Notes under the pieces: model-generated
The model's input: the letters and a program-made list of their open reading frames with translations, nothing else
Databases searched by the model: none
Told to the model about the DNA's origin: nothing
Shown here: piece after piece, positions 24,131 to 37,600 of the stretch
Numbering within the stretch: position 1 is the stretch's first letter
Layout of the letters: every line of letters begins with the position of its first letter
From: Cyanoderma ruficeps
Lineage: Eukaryota > Chordata > Aves > Passeriformes > Timaliidae
Length of the DNA: 64,000 bases
Direction: 5' to 3'
NCBI GenBank assembly: GCA_008694505.1
Contig: VZDJ01007749.1
Span: 7,093,457-7,157,456 of the forward strand
Position numbers and translations under genes: made by a program

Positions 24131-25574
24131 TGAACAAGGAAGGGGGCGAAATTCACATAAGTCAGGCACAGGAGGGGTGAGTAATCCTGTTGAGTAATCA
24201 TCTGTATAAGCCCCACTTAAACAAGACAGATATTTACAGTGGTAGAAGGGCTGCATGGAGGTTGAATAATAAAAAGAGTATTTATTTTTGCAGATTTAGA
24301 AATCCGTAATAAGCATTGTGAGATTGTTGAATTTACCACTTATCAAGAAAATTGTATGTTCTGATAGGAGGTATTATCAAAACCTGTCTTTGCTTTAGAG
24401 TCCAGTCCTGAAAGGTCTGAACCAGCAACCCAAGCTAACATCCCACCTTAGAGAAGCCTAATCATAAACCTGGGTGAAAGATCCTACAGGCTCCAGAGGG
24501 TCTGTTTCTGGGGACAGGGCCACAGCACAGGTACTGCATGGGATGGCTGTGAGTCTGCACGCTAAAAACCCCAGGACATGACTCTGATGCAGGAGCTCTG
24601 CAGCTTGCACAGCACTAGGAATAACTGGGTAACTTCAGGGGCTGTCTCCAATGTGGTTTTCACAGTATGGGTGATAACCAGGATTCCTCTAAAGATGCCT
24701 CAATGCATTGCTGGGTTCAGCCTGTGCAGGACAGAACTTCAGCCTTGTCATTTAAACATGTAATTGTTGTATTAAACAATTGTCATCAAACTTATGCCCC
24801 TAATTTGTTATTGGGGAAGGTCTTCCTTTGCCATTACTAGGGAATACATGCTGCAAGAACTCACAGTTTGACAGAAGGATAGGGAATCTGATGAATGATG
24901 AGGTTTACTTGCACATTTTTAATCCAGTCTGGATGTAAATTTCTCCAGCATCCAGGGACTGTTTGGATCCAGTTTTTCTCCAGGCCCATCTCTTCTTTTT
25001 TCAAATGACTGTTATTTTTTGAAACATAACACTGTGCAAATAAAAGTGAAGCTGTACTTGAATGTCAAGAAATGCATGGAGAACATCAGTAGTGTAGGGA
25101 ATATATGCTCAGGGAATAAGCCTTCAGCAGGAATGCTAATTTAGTTATAGCTTTTAAAGCTGACTGCAAACAGCTGGGTAGCATTAACTGTATTAGGAAA
25201 ACAAGAAAGGTGGAGCGAAATGTAGGGGACTAAGGTATGGCAGTGCCAAATATATGGAAAAGATTTGGGATATGTGAAATGTATTGCTGCTGGACCCACA
25301 CTATGTAATAGCAGGGATGTGGTGTGAAGATATCCCTGGGATTTCCCAGCACACTAAAAGACTTGTGGAGCAGTGTCTGTGGCTTGTGATAGGCCACTCT
25401 CTTGATAACATGGCAGGAATACAGAAACACAGGTAAAAATTGCATGTGCTGTCTTCTGTGGAGTCTTCAGTCCCACTGAGAGGAAATCCTGACAGTTCTT
25501 TATTCTCCTTTCACACACATGTTGCAGCTACTTAAAAAGCCTGCAGATTCAAAGCTGGGAGATTAGGTTTAAAA
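24131..25574. other. Unique non-coding DNA
   Basis: No gene or repeat was recognised. Open frames are at most 71 codons and are treated as chance. Confidence 0.5.
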
Positions 25575-25712
25575 TAGCACTTACTTCGCACTTTACATTT
25601 TCCAAGAGCTATACAAATGTTTATTAATTAGACTAAATCCCAGCAACACCCCTCTCACAGTGGTAGGAGCTTTTCCCTGTTTTTTATGGATAGTTGGAGG
25701 CAAAAAAACCCC
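25575..25712 (-). mobile_element. MIR-like ancient SINE, first part
   Basis: In reverse orientation, the words 'gcactttacat', 'tttattaattagactaaatccc', 'agcaacacc', 'gtggtaggagc' and 'atggatagttggaggca' follow the reverse complement of the MIR/CORE-SINE body ('gcgctttaca..tcatttaatcctcacaacaaccc..gaggtaggta..cagatgaggaaactgaggc'). Divergence is high, as expected for a relic shared by all amniotes. The matching remainder resumes at 25873 after about 160 unmatched bases, so the copy appears interrupted. Confidence 0.5.
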
Positions 25713-25872
25713 TCAGGAGCAGACTGCAATACTTAACCTCATGTAAGCAGATCCATGTTCATGCTGTTTCCATAGCTCAAGTGCAAGTTTCGTGGACTGT
25801 GATGTTAAGCAAAAATGCTTTGTAAGGAGCTGGTTACTAGTGTGAGTAAGATGTTCAAAGTAGGGCCTTTGT

Positions 25873-25918
25873 GGCTTGCCCAAGACCACACAGTGAGTTA
25901 GGAGCAGAGCTGGGATTT
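25873..25918 (-). mobile_element. MIR-like ancient SINE, second part
   Basis: The segment 'ggcttgcccaagaccacac' followed by 'agtgagttaggagcagagctgggatt' is close to the MIR core in reverse complement ('cttgcccaaggtcacacagctagtaagtggcagagccgggatt'). This is the best conserved piece of the relic and makes the assignment fairly secure. The intervening 25713-25872 contains 'actagtgtgagtaagatgttcaaagtagggcc', which resembles another old amniote repeat tail and may be the inserted sequence. Confidence 0.6.
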
Positions 25919-28900
25919 TACTTCCTTTAACTGATTTTCTCACAATTGTGGTTTCATTGCAAACTCCTTGGGTTACTTTCATACTTTTTATATTGCTCAA
26001 TGTCTCTATACCTTATTTTAGATTATTTTTTAGGCTTATTAGAGATGGGCCTGAGCTGGGACAGCAGATGTGTTGCTTCTTAACTCTCTGTGGACAGTAA
26101 GGTGTGTGTACGTTCCACCAACTTCACATTTATCCACTTCTTGTGGAAACGGAGTGGCTGATGTAACAACCCATGAGAGGTGATTGAAGCAGCCTTTCTT
26201 TAGAGCTAGACACCTAATCAAAAGCATTTTATCCACTGGCATTCATGCTTTTATGCTCACATATTTACTCTTATCTTCATGTTCTTCATATATTTCTTTG
26301 CAAGATGATCCTTTTAAATGTCTTTGAAAAACAACTCATTTAGGAAAGACTTTTTTGCACAGATTTGCACGGAATTTTTGTGATGGTTTTAGCTCTACTC
26401 CCCAAAGAAATGTCTTAAAAAACTCACTAAGAAGTTCATGTTTCAAAGCATGAAATCAAAGTGTTACCAAGGAAGTATTGCTGACCCATGCTATGTATTA
26501 CCACTTTCAGGCCATTCCTGACTGCTTATCCCTTCACCTTTGCCAGAAGTTAGGGTTCTGTCAGATCTTCTAGGTCAAATAATTAATTAGGAATTTCTTT
26601 AGCCTCTGGCTTCCTCCTATGCATTGCAGTTAAAATAAAAAATAAAAGGCCAAACTGCAATAAGTTTTGTGTTGTTTTTTACACCCTAACCATATCATAG
26701 AGCTGATCTAGGAAGCAAAAGGAGGCAGAGCTGAACTGGCAGGACTTGGAGCCCAGGAGAGTTTCCTTTAGCAGAAACAGAGACAGGAGAAGGGATTAGG
26801 AGGAGGCTGAGGAAGGCACTTGATGTAGCTGGGTCAACAGTAGCAGATTTAGGTAGGCCAAGTGTGCCCAAATTGTATCACTAAGTGTAAAATTTGTATT
26901 AAAGTTTGGTTTGGAATTTGTTTTTGGAGAGCAGTTGAAAACCCATTCTCCAAAATTAGCTTTTAGCAAGTATTCCTGTTTATAAAGTTCATTCACTAGC
27001 ATGTTTATGGAAAGTGAGCCCAGAAGGGAAGGAATGCAGTAAAAGTACATTCATTTGAAAATTCAAATAAAAATATTTGCTTTGAATCAGAGGTTTTTTC
27101 AATCCTTCTGTGCTCTTTGTCCACTTTCTTAGTACTTTTGTTGTCCAGCAATACAGTCACTGTCCTGAACTATTCTATGCACAGTACGTGTGAGAGAAGA
27201 TTCATGCCTGTTGTATTGGTCTTGTTTGTAAGAATGGGAAATTATTATTTAAAAAAAAAGAAACAACAACAACAAAAAACCCAAAAAAAACCCCAAAAGA
27301 GACATCTCCCAGCCCCACACTCATCCTCCATTTTGGAAAGCTGGGTGTCAGCAGCAGCTGGGAGCTGTTACTGTTGCACTGACACTATTGATAACTCCAA
27401 ATGCAAAAAAATTAATCAAGCCTTCACCAGACTGCCTTTAAATAATGAGGTTCCTAAACTGACACTTTTAATTTTTCTTCTGAATTCTGATAACTGTTCA
27501 CTAAGTAGTAATCAGTAAAAAGGATTATCTTTTAATTTTCCTTTAAAGTTTATGTCTTCCACTGTTGGCTGCTTGCTCCGTCCTGCCCCTTAGGCATTGT
27601 TCAGCCATGTAGCCATTCCCAGTTTGGTCAAGGAAGGAAGGAGGAAAAGGACATGAAAAGAAGAGGGAGGAAACTACTGGAAAGAATAAGAAAGTGGCTC
27701 AGGAGGCAGATCAGCAGGATAATGGAAGTGAAAATTGATGTTGTTACTTCCTCAGTTCCTTACACATCTGGTAATGCTAATCAGATATCAGATCCTCTGA
27801 GCACTCATTTCAGATGTTTATACACATAGGATTGATGATAATGCACTTAGATAACTGGGAGGGTTGAGTCACAACATCACTGTTATGTGGGATCCTCACA
27901 TTCTTATCTCCTTGTCAAGCAGAGCCAGGTTAGGCAGGAGGTCGTGGTGGGATAAAGGAGCCCCAAACTTATCATAGGTCACCATCCTCAGAGAAAACAC
28001 AACTCTGCTTCCCTAATAGTCACTTTCTGGATTGAAAAGCACTTTGATCACATTATATGTTGAGAGCTGCATAGCTGCAAATGCAAAGTCATTCCTCTGA
28101 CTTTATTGCATCCACTTAGCATGGAGCCAGATTCCATGCAGTAAGAATTAACCTTGTTATCTCTATTAATTACTTCTATTTGTTTACTTATATTTAAATA
28201 CACAAAGTCTAACTTCTTATCCCTATTAGTTATGAAGGGAGAATGATGAAATCCCTTCACAAAATATATTAGAAACAAGTGTTTTCCACCAGCTTTGATC
28301 ATTTTTATTGGCAAGCTCTTTGTTTTCATCCTTTTAAGCAAGAAAGACCACTGTGTAAAAAGGTGCACTAGAGCTGCTGATCTAACCCCTCCATTTTTTT
28401 GAGAACTCTGGATCCAGAAACTGATATCTAAGAAAAATAAATACATTGTGAGGCAAGGACACCCTTTTATCTGAGCCTGTTTCAAGCTCTGCAGAGACTG
28501 AGATGTGAAAGGGAACATGGGTCACCTGGTTTATCTTTGAATGTGTTTATAAAATGAATTTTAATGGATTTTGTTTACTCCTGCTAGCTAGGCACATCTG
28601 CAAACTACCCAGGAGACAACATGAGAAAACTGGGCTGGCAGGGTCATTGCCATCTCCAGAGATGTCTTAATCCAGTACCTTTTGACACTAGAATAATGTC
28701 ATTAAGAGTTTTAAAAAGTCAATCAAACCCTTTCCCACGTTCATGTGTCTTTAGCTGTGTGTGGTAGGAAAAGGATCCAAAGAGTTTTCTCTCATGTGTT
28801 TGCTTTCATGGCAATGGACTGAACTGTTCCCCAGAGCTTTCACTTTAGAGGTTTCATGGTACAGAAAATTTAGTGGGCTTTATTCTGGCCTTGCCTTCTC

Positions 28901-31900
28901 TGCTGCTGTAAAATGTGTAACAGTTACTGTTCAAAGATGTATTTAAAGTTCTCCTCTTTAATGTAGGAGCTGGTGAAAAAACATAATTTCTGCTGAAATA
29001 GTTTTATATTCCAAACCTTGTTCAGTCACCTTCTTGTTCATCTACTAATTAACCTTCAGAAATATAGCTACTTCAGAAGATGCTATTTGATTTGTGGATT
29101 ATTCATTTACTTAAAAAAAAAAAAAAGAAGAAAAAGAACCAGTGTTCTCACATGACTATTAAGAAGGAGAAAAAAACCTCATTTTCCTCTGAGTTCTTCT
29201 TCCTTATCTCATTCAAAAGAGAACATCAAAGAAAGCATTTACCTCAGCAACTGTGAATTATGTATTTTGTCTCATATACTATCTTTTTTTCTGTGCTTTT
29301 TCGTGAGGATCTTAAAATTCCTTACAATATCTTCTTTACAGCATGAAAGCTATTTTATAGACAGAGGAAGTGAAACCAAACAAAGCTCATTTCTGGACTA
29401 AAGTTCAGAAACCTCCAACTGCCCAAAACTGCCCAATGCCATCTTCTTTTGTATATACCTCCTATAATTTGGTACAATCATTTGTTATAGATTTATAGAC
29501 ACTGACAACTCCTAGTTTTTGGACAGTCTGAGTGCTCAGCACTTCAGAACAGTTTTAGTTCTTCTGTTTCTCTATCCCAAATGACAGCTTGTAATTCTCT
29601 CTGATGATGGCAGTACAGAAATTGGACTTTCAAACTCTTGACTGCCTTGATTATATCCAGAAGATAACAAGGAAGACTTATGTTCTTCAATGATAGAGAA
29701 GGAGTCTCTTAATGGATATTTGTCAGCTACCTATGTTTCCCTACTGTGCCTTCCCTCAGATTACTCTCCAAAAATATGTGTGCAATTATGCCATGTGATT
29801 CAGAGTCTAATGGCTTACATGCCCTGATCTCTTCACTTGAAAGCAAAACAAATAAAAACAAACAAACAAACACACAAAAAAAAATATGTGATTTTTCAAT
29901 AGTCATATCAAAAAGATTTTCTTCAGCTGGATGACTTTTGTGTTCCACTTTTTGTATTCAGCTTCAAGTTTCAAGTCCAAATGAACCCCAAATAACAAAA
30001 ATCTCCAAGTCCCACATGGTTTCAATACAAAATCATGTTTTGTGTTCGTTTCAAAATAGGCCCAGGTTGGTTCAAAAGATTCATGGATCTTGGCAAACTT
30101 TTCAAGGAGCATGATTTATGTTTCTGTGTTTGTACTGTGTGGTTTTATTGTTTCTCATGGTCTTAGTTGGGAGCATAGCATGGATTCACTATACATCAGC
30201 TATGCTGATATCTGACCTGCACTTGATGGTTGATGCTCATGTTTTGATTCATATCTACCACTATTCCTATATATACAGATGAGCACTTGTTTAATCTAAA
30301 AGATTGACTTTCCTTAGATCAATTAAGAATTTGGTTTCACTTGTAAAATAAACACATTCAGAATTACAGATGGAGAAAAAGACATCTAAGGTCAAAGAAC
30401 TTGGGAACTTGACAGGTCCTCAGAGGAACTGTATCAAAGAAACACGTATAAACACTTTAAATATGGAAGGAAGGCTAGTAATTTCAGTTAGAGACAAATT
30501 TGGTTGAACTATGAGCTTTTCAGAGCCTTTGAAACAAGGAGGAGGGATGCAGAACCATCCATTTCCATCCTCATTCGTGGTCTCCGTAATTTCTTGGGAT
30601 GCAATGGCATGATGTGGAAACACAGAAGTAAACAATTTTTTCTGGTTTTAATATTGGCGAACTAGAGTTTACCCAGGTTCTTAATTCATGATCTTGAGTA
30701 TCAGCCAGGTGTTTGAGACATTTTTATTCACCCTGAAGAATGTGTTTCTGCTGAATATTACTGCATCACTGGAAGGAGCTATGTTCTGAAATTTGGACTC
30801 TGATCAAATTTTCTCCCTATTTGGGTGGGCTTTAGATTTTGCTTCATAATTAGGGTTATTAGGAGAGATGTACTGCTGATGATTTGGATTGCTATATTCC
30901 AAGTTGTTTCCTAAACTGAACCAGCACTCAGCATAAAGAAGCACTGTCCTTGCTTTTCAATTTCTGAGTTTCTGGTTTCTTGATATTGCATTTCCTTCCA
31001 GTCAGAGCTCTGCTGTTTAGGTACTACTTCAGCAAGAAAATATGAGAAATAAAATCAAAGTGAAATAAATCTATCTTCATCTCATTTCTCTCTGCCATTC
31101 ACAGATGTCAAATGAATACAATAGCTCTTTGAGATGACAGACCCATGTGGGGCAGCAGCTCCAGTGACCCGAGCACTATGGTGTGCAATTCTGCAGAGAT
31201 TCCATAGCAACTGCAGAAAAAAATTGGTAAAAGCTTGGCACAAAGGTATACTTTCAAAAGCACCCCTTTATTTATATAAGCATGTGTACACATTCCTTGA
31301 GATAGCTCAGAAGCAGGAGATTTTGAGGTCTCACTGAGCAGTGTGTCAGTCATTACTCAGCGTGGAGATGCATTTGCAGCACTGGCTGTACCTCACACAA
31401 GCAGGACTGTGTGTTATGGGCCTTGTCTCAATGGTGTAGCTAAAATCACCAAATCACCTCCTCCTGGCTCAGCTGGAAGCAGTGCTCCTCTCTGTCTGAC
31501 TCAGATTGCTGCTTGTGTTTTCAGTTAGAGCTGGCTGAAAATGTTCTAGTTTTTGATTGGTTTTGTGATTTTTTTTGGGTTTTTTTTTGCATCAGTAAAT
31601 AAGGTTTCATCAGCAATTACATTTGTCAGAAGGAAATGTAGAGGTGGAGCTCCTCCAAAGAAGAACCTTTATCTTAAGTAGTTTCCAAACACAACTTTTG
31701 AGCTCTGTTTTGGAAATTTCATAAGAGTTTCTGGATCAGTTTCTGGGCCTTACCCTGTGTGTCTGTTTATGCAAAGAGGCATTTCAACCCTGAGTGTGTA
31801 AAGGGCATGACCATAGACCTCCAATCAAAAAACAAAAGGGCAACACCTCTGAATCAAAACCTGTGGGATCTGGAACACTTCTGGCAGCTGATGAACCTGG

Positions 31901-33858
31901 AGAGAAATTGAACCGTATCAGCAGTTTATCTCCTTAAAGATGAGCTCAGGGCCACCTTGCAGTTTGGAAATGGGAAAGTTTGGATGCACACTTAGCTGGA
32001 TAGTCTCTGAAAATCCCAAAGGCATAATCCTAAAAATCTTTTTCCAGTGGAAGCCATGGTTGCTCCAGAGCTTGTCACACCCTCTGGCAGCAGAGCGCAG
32101 ACGCCCAGCACTGAGCAGACCACCCTATTTCCTGGAAGCCATTTACTGCTGCAAGTCACAGGAGACATCAAACTCCTTCTAGAGTGCCTGGAAAAATGTA
32201 GGCCTAACCCTATTTTTTGTCATCCTTAAGCTGGACTTGGTGAGAATGTACTTGGCTAAACTGGCAAAACAGCAACATATTTTTTCTTCCAAGAAAAAAA
32301 CTCATGGGAAAAAAAAAAAATTTAAGTTTGCATAAAAGTGGATTAGAAATGCAAATCTATGTTTTCACCAGGATAAATACAAGCAAAATGTAGCCTGGTA
32401 CTTTATTAATTTTCCATTTTATTTCAAGCTGCTCAATATTTTCTGTTAAAAAGTAGTTTCAAGCCAGTGAAGATTCATTAAAACACTTTGGTGGCAGTTT
32501 AAGAGTACTTTATGAACTATATTATTATTCATTATTAATCACATGTTGGTGAACTGAGAATTCAAGAGGTCAAATACGGTTGGCATTTAATAGCTGTTTC
32601 TCACTAAAAAGATCATCTTTTAAGCAGACTCAGTTTGTAATGAAAATTAATTTTTGGGTTGAGCTGTTATCAGTTTGGGAACGTTTGACTCCCACAAGCT
32701 GAGGAGGGAATGTGGAGGGAACACTGACAACCAGCTGAAATTCTTTATTGCCTTCCTATGTGATGTACATTTGCTCTCCCCAGGATAACCAGTGTCATGC
32801 TTGTCAGCAGTGTATAAAACAAAGCAACCCTTTTTTTCCCTTCCTTTATGTGACTGGAGCCCCACCATTTTTTACTGTCTCAGGATCCAAGAGAGTGCTT
32901 GTAGCCTTTACCATGAACGCATTTTGCGCTTCTGTGGTCCATGTCCTCAGAGAATCTCAAAACATTTTATGTGTCCTCATGATTCAGTGGACCCCATAGT
33001 ATTCCCAGGAAGTAAAATAAATTAAAAAACATAAATCCCCTGATTTGGAGAAGCTTGTGTCAGAGGACCCTGTTAGCTGTGCTTGTTAAAACAGCCAGCA
33101 CAAATTCCAAAATCCAGAGTGAGCGATGTGCAACTCCTGCTCTCCAGCCCCCCTCCTGTGTGAGCTGTTGGTCTTCACAAATGATGATGTGGCTTCCTTG
33201 CCTGTCCTCTGCACTAAATTACCTTTATTGGCTGTAGGATACCAGAGTGGATTTCCTCATGTAATTGTGGGTTTATGCCTTTCAGCACAGGTTACTTTTC
33301 TTCATGTCTTGGCTCTCTATACTTATCTCCCTCAGAGCAATTTCTGAGCTAATGCTTTAATAAATTCACATTTTGGTAGACCAGAGTCCTTCTAAAGGAA
33401 AAGAGGCAAGCAGAGATAAAATGCTGAAGGTGAACATCTCAAAGACAACAGAGAAACACAAAGGGATAGATGACATCTCTTGTAGTGACATTTCTTAAAA
33501 GGCTTCAAAAATTTCTGGAACCTTTACTTCTCACCAAATTCATTCCATCTGCAGATTTGCAAACACCTATTTTTAGAATAATGCCTTAAGTCACAAGTGC
33601 TTCAGGTTGTTAGAGAGGACATTTCTACAAGTGCAGGTGGAAGCCTGCATCTAGCCCTGTGTTTCAGGTTAGCCAAACTCTCACATCTCCAGCACAGAGC
33701 AGAAATAAGGACAGCTCTGTGCTGCACCGAGCAGTGCAGTGGGGGCATCCATGACTTTGGCTGCCAGTCAGTGCAGGGAACGAGTTTAACTGACACAAAC
33801 ACAGTAAGTTATTGGGCTCTTAGGCTTTTCCAGAGAGCAGAGCCAGGAGTGCAGGTGG
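25919..33858. other. Long unique non-coding stretch
   Basis: About 7.9 kb without a recognised gene or transposon. The longest open frame is 156 codons on the minus strand (28048-28518) with no recognisable translation. Low-complexity A-rich or T-rich tracts with interspersed C or G lie at 27248-27298, 29113-29138, 29845-29884 and 31567-31588. Several sub-blocks (26.2-26.7 kb and 32.4-32.7 kb) are TAAT-rich, but I cannot call function. Confidence 0.5.
27248..27298. repeat. A/C-rich low-complexity tract
   Basis: This tract is made of A runs broken by CAA triplets and CCC words (aaacaacaacaacaaaaaa, then cccaaaaaaaacccc). A similar tract recurs at 49151-49192. It is simple sequence, not the tail of any recognisable retrocopy, because no body is visible on either side. 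Confidence 0.75.
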
Positions 33859-33859
33859 C

Positions 33860-34150
33860 AGTGTGAAGGTGAAGCCAGGGCCTGGCTGTGGCCATGGAGC
33901 TGTGCAGGCTGCTCCTCCGTCCCAGAGCACGCCAGGCTCCGGCTCTGAGCCGCAGGTGTTCTGCACCGTACAAAGCCTCCACAGATCAATCACAAATGTT
34001 TCTGTTACTATAAAGAGGCTTAAAAGGATTTTTAAACCTAGTGGGTCGGCCCGACTGCTGGTGAGATTGCCAGCATTTAGCAAAGAGGGGGAGACCAGGG
34101 TAGCGGGGTGGAGCGGGGGCTCCAGGGAAGCCACACGGTACCTTTCAGGA
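33860..34150. promoter_or_regulatory. CpG-containing GC-rich block
   Basis: Several CpG dinucleotides cluster here (for example around 33918-33968, gtgggtcggcccgac at 34041-34055, and gtagcggggtggagcggggg near 34100), unlike the CpG-poor flanks. It is open on both strands (105 codons plus at 33863-34180; 104 codons minus at 33820-34134), but neither translation is recognisable. It could be a weak CpG island, an orphan promoter or an enhancer, or a decayed GC-rich element. It leads directly into an AT-rich conserved-looking stretch. Confidence 0.3.
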
Positions 34151-34600
34151 GGGTTTTATGATCCTAATGTGGATCTGTAGCACTTTCAACTGGAACTCAT
34201 TAAGAATTCATGGAGCAGAAAATGTGAGACACTCTGGAAATGAGGGCTTTGAAAGGCCAAATGTGAGCTGTAAATAAAATAGAGTGGGTATTCAATTTTG
34301 GCTATTAACTATCTCAGAATATTTTCTCCTATCAGCAGATCGGGCTTTCAATTAAAAACCTACTTCTAAAAACAAAAGGAGAAATAGAAGGAATTCTACA
34401 GACTCCTAAGGCAGAGAGCAGATAAGGACCATAATCAGAGACTGTATGCCCTAAAAACATGAGAGCTTATTGATTAGAAGGGCTGAACAGCGCTATTCAT
34501 TCTGCCTCTGATTGAGCAATGTACCAAAGCATGTGTTTATCTTTAGGCATGTTTTGAAATCCCATTGACTTTAATCACCATTGACCCCTGTTACTGAAAT
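34151..34600. promoter_or_regulatory. Candidate conserved non-coding stretch
   Basis: This is repeat-free sequence with motif-dense texture: aactcattaagaattcatgg, tattcaattttggctattaac, gcagatcgggctttcaattaaaaacc, and ctctgattgagcaatg. It abuts the CpG-containing block at 33860-34150. It has no open frame of note. The call rests on appearance only and needs alignment against other amniotes. Confidence 0.28.
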
Positions 34601-37600
34601 GGGACCCTTGGGAAGACACAGCTTTCCTAAATATTATGTGTATAAACAAGAGAATCAGGAACACCCACACTCGAGAAAGCCAGCAGCTTAAGCAGAGTGT
34701 ACCAGGATCACTTAGAAGTTACCTTCTAACTTTATCTGCTGCAAATAGGTGGTGCTGGAGCTGTCACTCATTCATCACTGTATTTTATGGAGACCGTGAC
34801 CTTTGTAAGAGAACATTTTATCTGCTGCTATATCCATTTGAGGTCCTCTAAAGAAAGGCCCCATTCCCTTCATTCCTCATTGCTGTCTTAGGACATGAAC
34901 ACCAAGTCATTTCAAGAGTTTGGGAATAAGTGTATCAGTGTATGTGAAATGTTGGGCTAGCATTATAGTGAGGCCCCTTCAGGGACAAAAGTGCAGCTGT
35001 GTTGTCAGCAGCTGAATGCCAGATGAAGTAACATCACCTGGTTTGCAGCCTCATTCTCTCCTTTTGCAGGTGTGATTTTGTGCTGGTATTTAAATGCAGC
35101 CACAATATTTAGCCTAGCAGTGGTAATTTTCCATTGGAAACTTGGAATTTTCTGCCAGAAGTGATTTGAGCACAGTGGTCTTTTCTCCTTTGTCTTCTGT
35201 GTTGAATTTGGTGAATATGGATGTTACTGAAATTTTTACTCAGAACTCTTCAAGGATAGCAGTCCAATCCATTATTTCAACAGTGCAATAATAAAAATAT
35301 ATATATTTTTGCTAGCAACCTATCAATCCAAGGTTGGTGAGGAAATAGTGAGGAACATTTGCAGCAGATCTAGAGAAAGCAAAGCCTTTCTGTGTGCTAG
35401 GTCAGTCAGTGCACAACACAATTTAGTCTGAAGAAATCAAGAGTATTAAATCTGGGAATAATAAATCAAAAAAGGGAATGAAGTCTCTCCTGCTTATGGG
35501 AACACCTGTTAAAAGTAAACTGAAGTTAAAAAAGCAACTCTCAGAGGAACTGATTATTGCCCATAATTTTCGATGGTGGTTTTTCCACTTAAAAGGAACA
35601 CTTAACAGCTTTCAAGAACATTAAAAAATTTCATGTTAAAATTTTCACTTACAATTTTAATGCAAATATTGATCTCTCTGGTCAGTCTCCTCAGTTCCTG
35701 CAAGGGGTGGGGGTTATTAAACACATGAAAAGATTTGACAAACTCTGAGGACTGGGCAGACACAATGGCAACTACCTAGTGTTTTACTGAGATTTCACCA
35801 GCATTTGGGTAGGTCAACAACTCAACACTGTCTTAACAGAAAAATAGCTCCTGGAAAGAAAAGTATAGGCAGCTGATGCCTCACCAAGCTGATGACTCCT
35901 TGAAACATTATGAAATTTGATTCTTATGTGCAAAATATTCTGAAGTTCTTAAAAGTATATGAAAAAGTAAGAAGAATTCAAATGTTAAAAGTGGAGGTTT
36001 GGGTATAAGCAAATTTACAATGCACATCAAATCTGAAAATCACTTTCTGGTTCAGGTGATTTAGCATATATCTATTGACACGTTTGGGGAGTGCCTCATA
36101 TTGACTTGTCTAGAAGAAATTTGGTGTTAAATTGAAGAGGTTTCACATTTGAGTATCTGCAATACTAAAATTTCCTGACCACTGCAGTGGTTAGAAAAAG
36201 TTGGTTTACATCAATTTTGCAGTGATTAACTTGTTATAGATGGATGTTAATGATTTTGTTTGTTGAGAGTTTGTGACTGCATTGAGTGAGAAAAATTTCT
36301 AGCTGAAGATTTTAAGCCCATAACATCATTGAAAAATATGTGTTAGGATAGAGTTTTTTAAAATAACTGGAAATCCCTCTCCAATTCACAGAAATTCAGT
36401 AATGTGCCTGGAGATGTTAAAGTTATGCACTGAAAAAGATCATATTAAAACTGGTATTGTCTGGATCCTGGGGGACTCTTTGGCTCTTGTAACTACACTC
36501 ATCCCTGATAAATACCTGTAATGGGCCTTTGTAAATCTGTCCTAAATACAACCTCTTTTTCTCTCTCATTTTAGCATTTAGTTCTTTTCCCAAAACAGAA
36601 TCTGGTTATATCTTGGAAAATGTGAACTGATAAATTTCTGAATTACCAGTACTGCACTTTAAATATTTCAGCTTTGTATTTTATCTTGCTCTTTTAATAG
36701 AATTGCTCTTCTCACACGAGCTCCTTTCATTGGCTTAACATTACATCACAACATTCAGATGTTCTGACTTTGTCTACAGGACATTGTGTTTGTCATCTCA
36801 CACCTGCCTATATCTTTTGTTTCCCACTTGCGTATTCTGCTCTGAATTCTCCCAGATAGATTAATCTCATACTTTGTACTCTTTTCTGCATCTTGGATTT
36901 GCTCCTTCTTTGTGCTGCCCTTTGCTCTTGGGTTGCTCGCTGGTAATGCCATCAAGTTTGTGGTAGCTCAGCTAAAATCTTGTGTCCCTTAGCAAACACT
37001 TCTGGCCATGAGACAAGTCTTATCAAATGGCTCACAAAGCACAAACTAAATTTCTTTTACATCTCAATTGTTGGCAGAGTTAAAAAAAAATGCAATAACA
37101 AGAATTGTAATTAAAACATGAATATTTCTATATTTTTGCTGTGGATGGTTATTTAACATAGGGTCTTATCTTACCACACTTGCTGAATCTGGACATTTTA
37201 AGAAACACTAAAAAGCTTCACAAAATAAAATGTTCTGCCTTCATCAGTGATAAATATTCACTTTTTTGTGCCCTGAATACTTCAGTTCTTGGTGAAAAAG
37301 TTTTAGCCTCACTAAAATTAAAAGAGTTGCTCCTCACTTTGGATCAACCCAGATGGAAACAACTGTTCTAATTTCACATGGCCTTCCCACAGCTGGGAGA
37401 GCCCACAGAGTGCCCAGAAACCTCTCCTCTGAGGCTGGGGATCTGGCTGAGCAAACAGGGCAGAGTTATGTCTCTTCTGACAGGTGACTCAGAAGCATAA
37501 CCATGGTGACAGCAGCGAGGTGTCTGTATGTTCTTTCTTCTACTGGGTTTTGAAAGAAAATTAGGATGATGTGAAAGCGTAAATACTGCCTTGTGTTTAT

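Noticed and set aside
27248..27298. A-rich tract as the poly-A tail of a processed pseudogene
   Set aside because: No retrocopied coding body or target-site duplication is visible upstream or downstream, and processed pseudogenes are rare in birds.
37490..37515. RFX X-box-like word 'ataaccatggtgac'
   Set aside because: One half-site fits and the other has two mismatches. It is too weak to list as a site.
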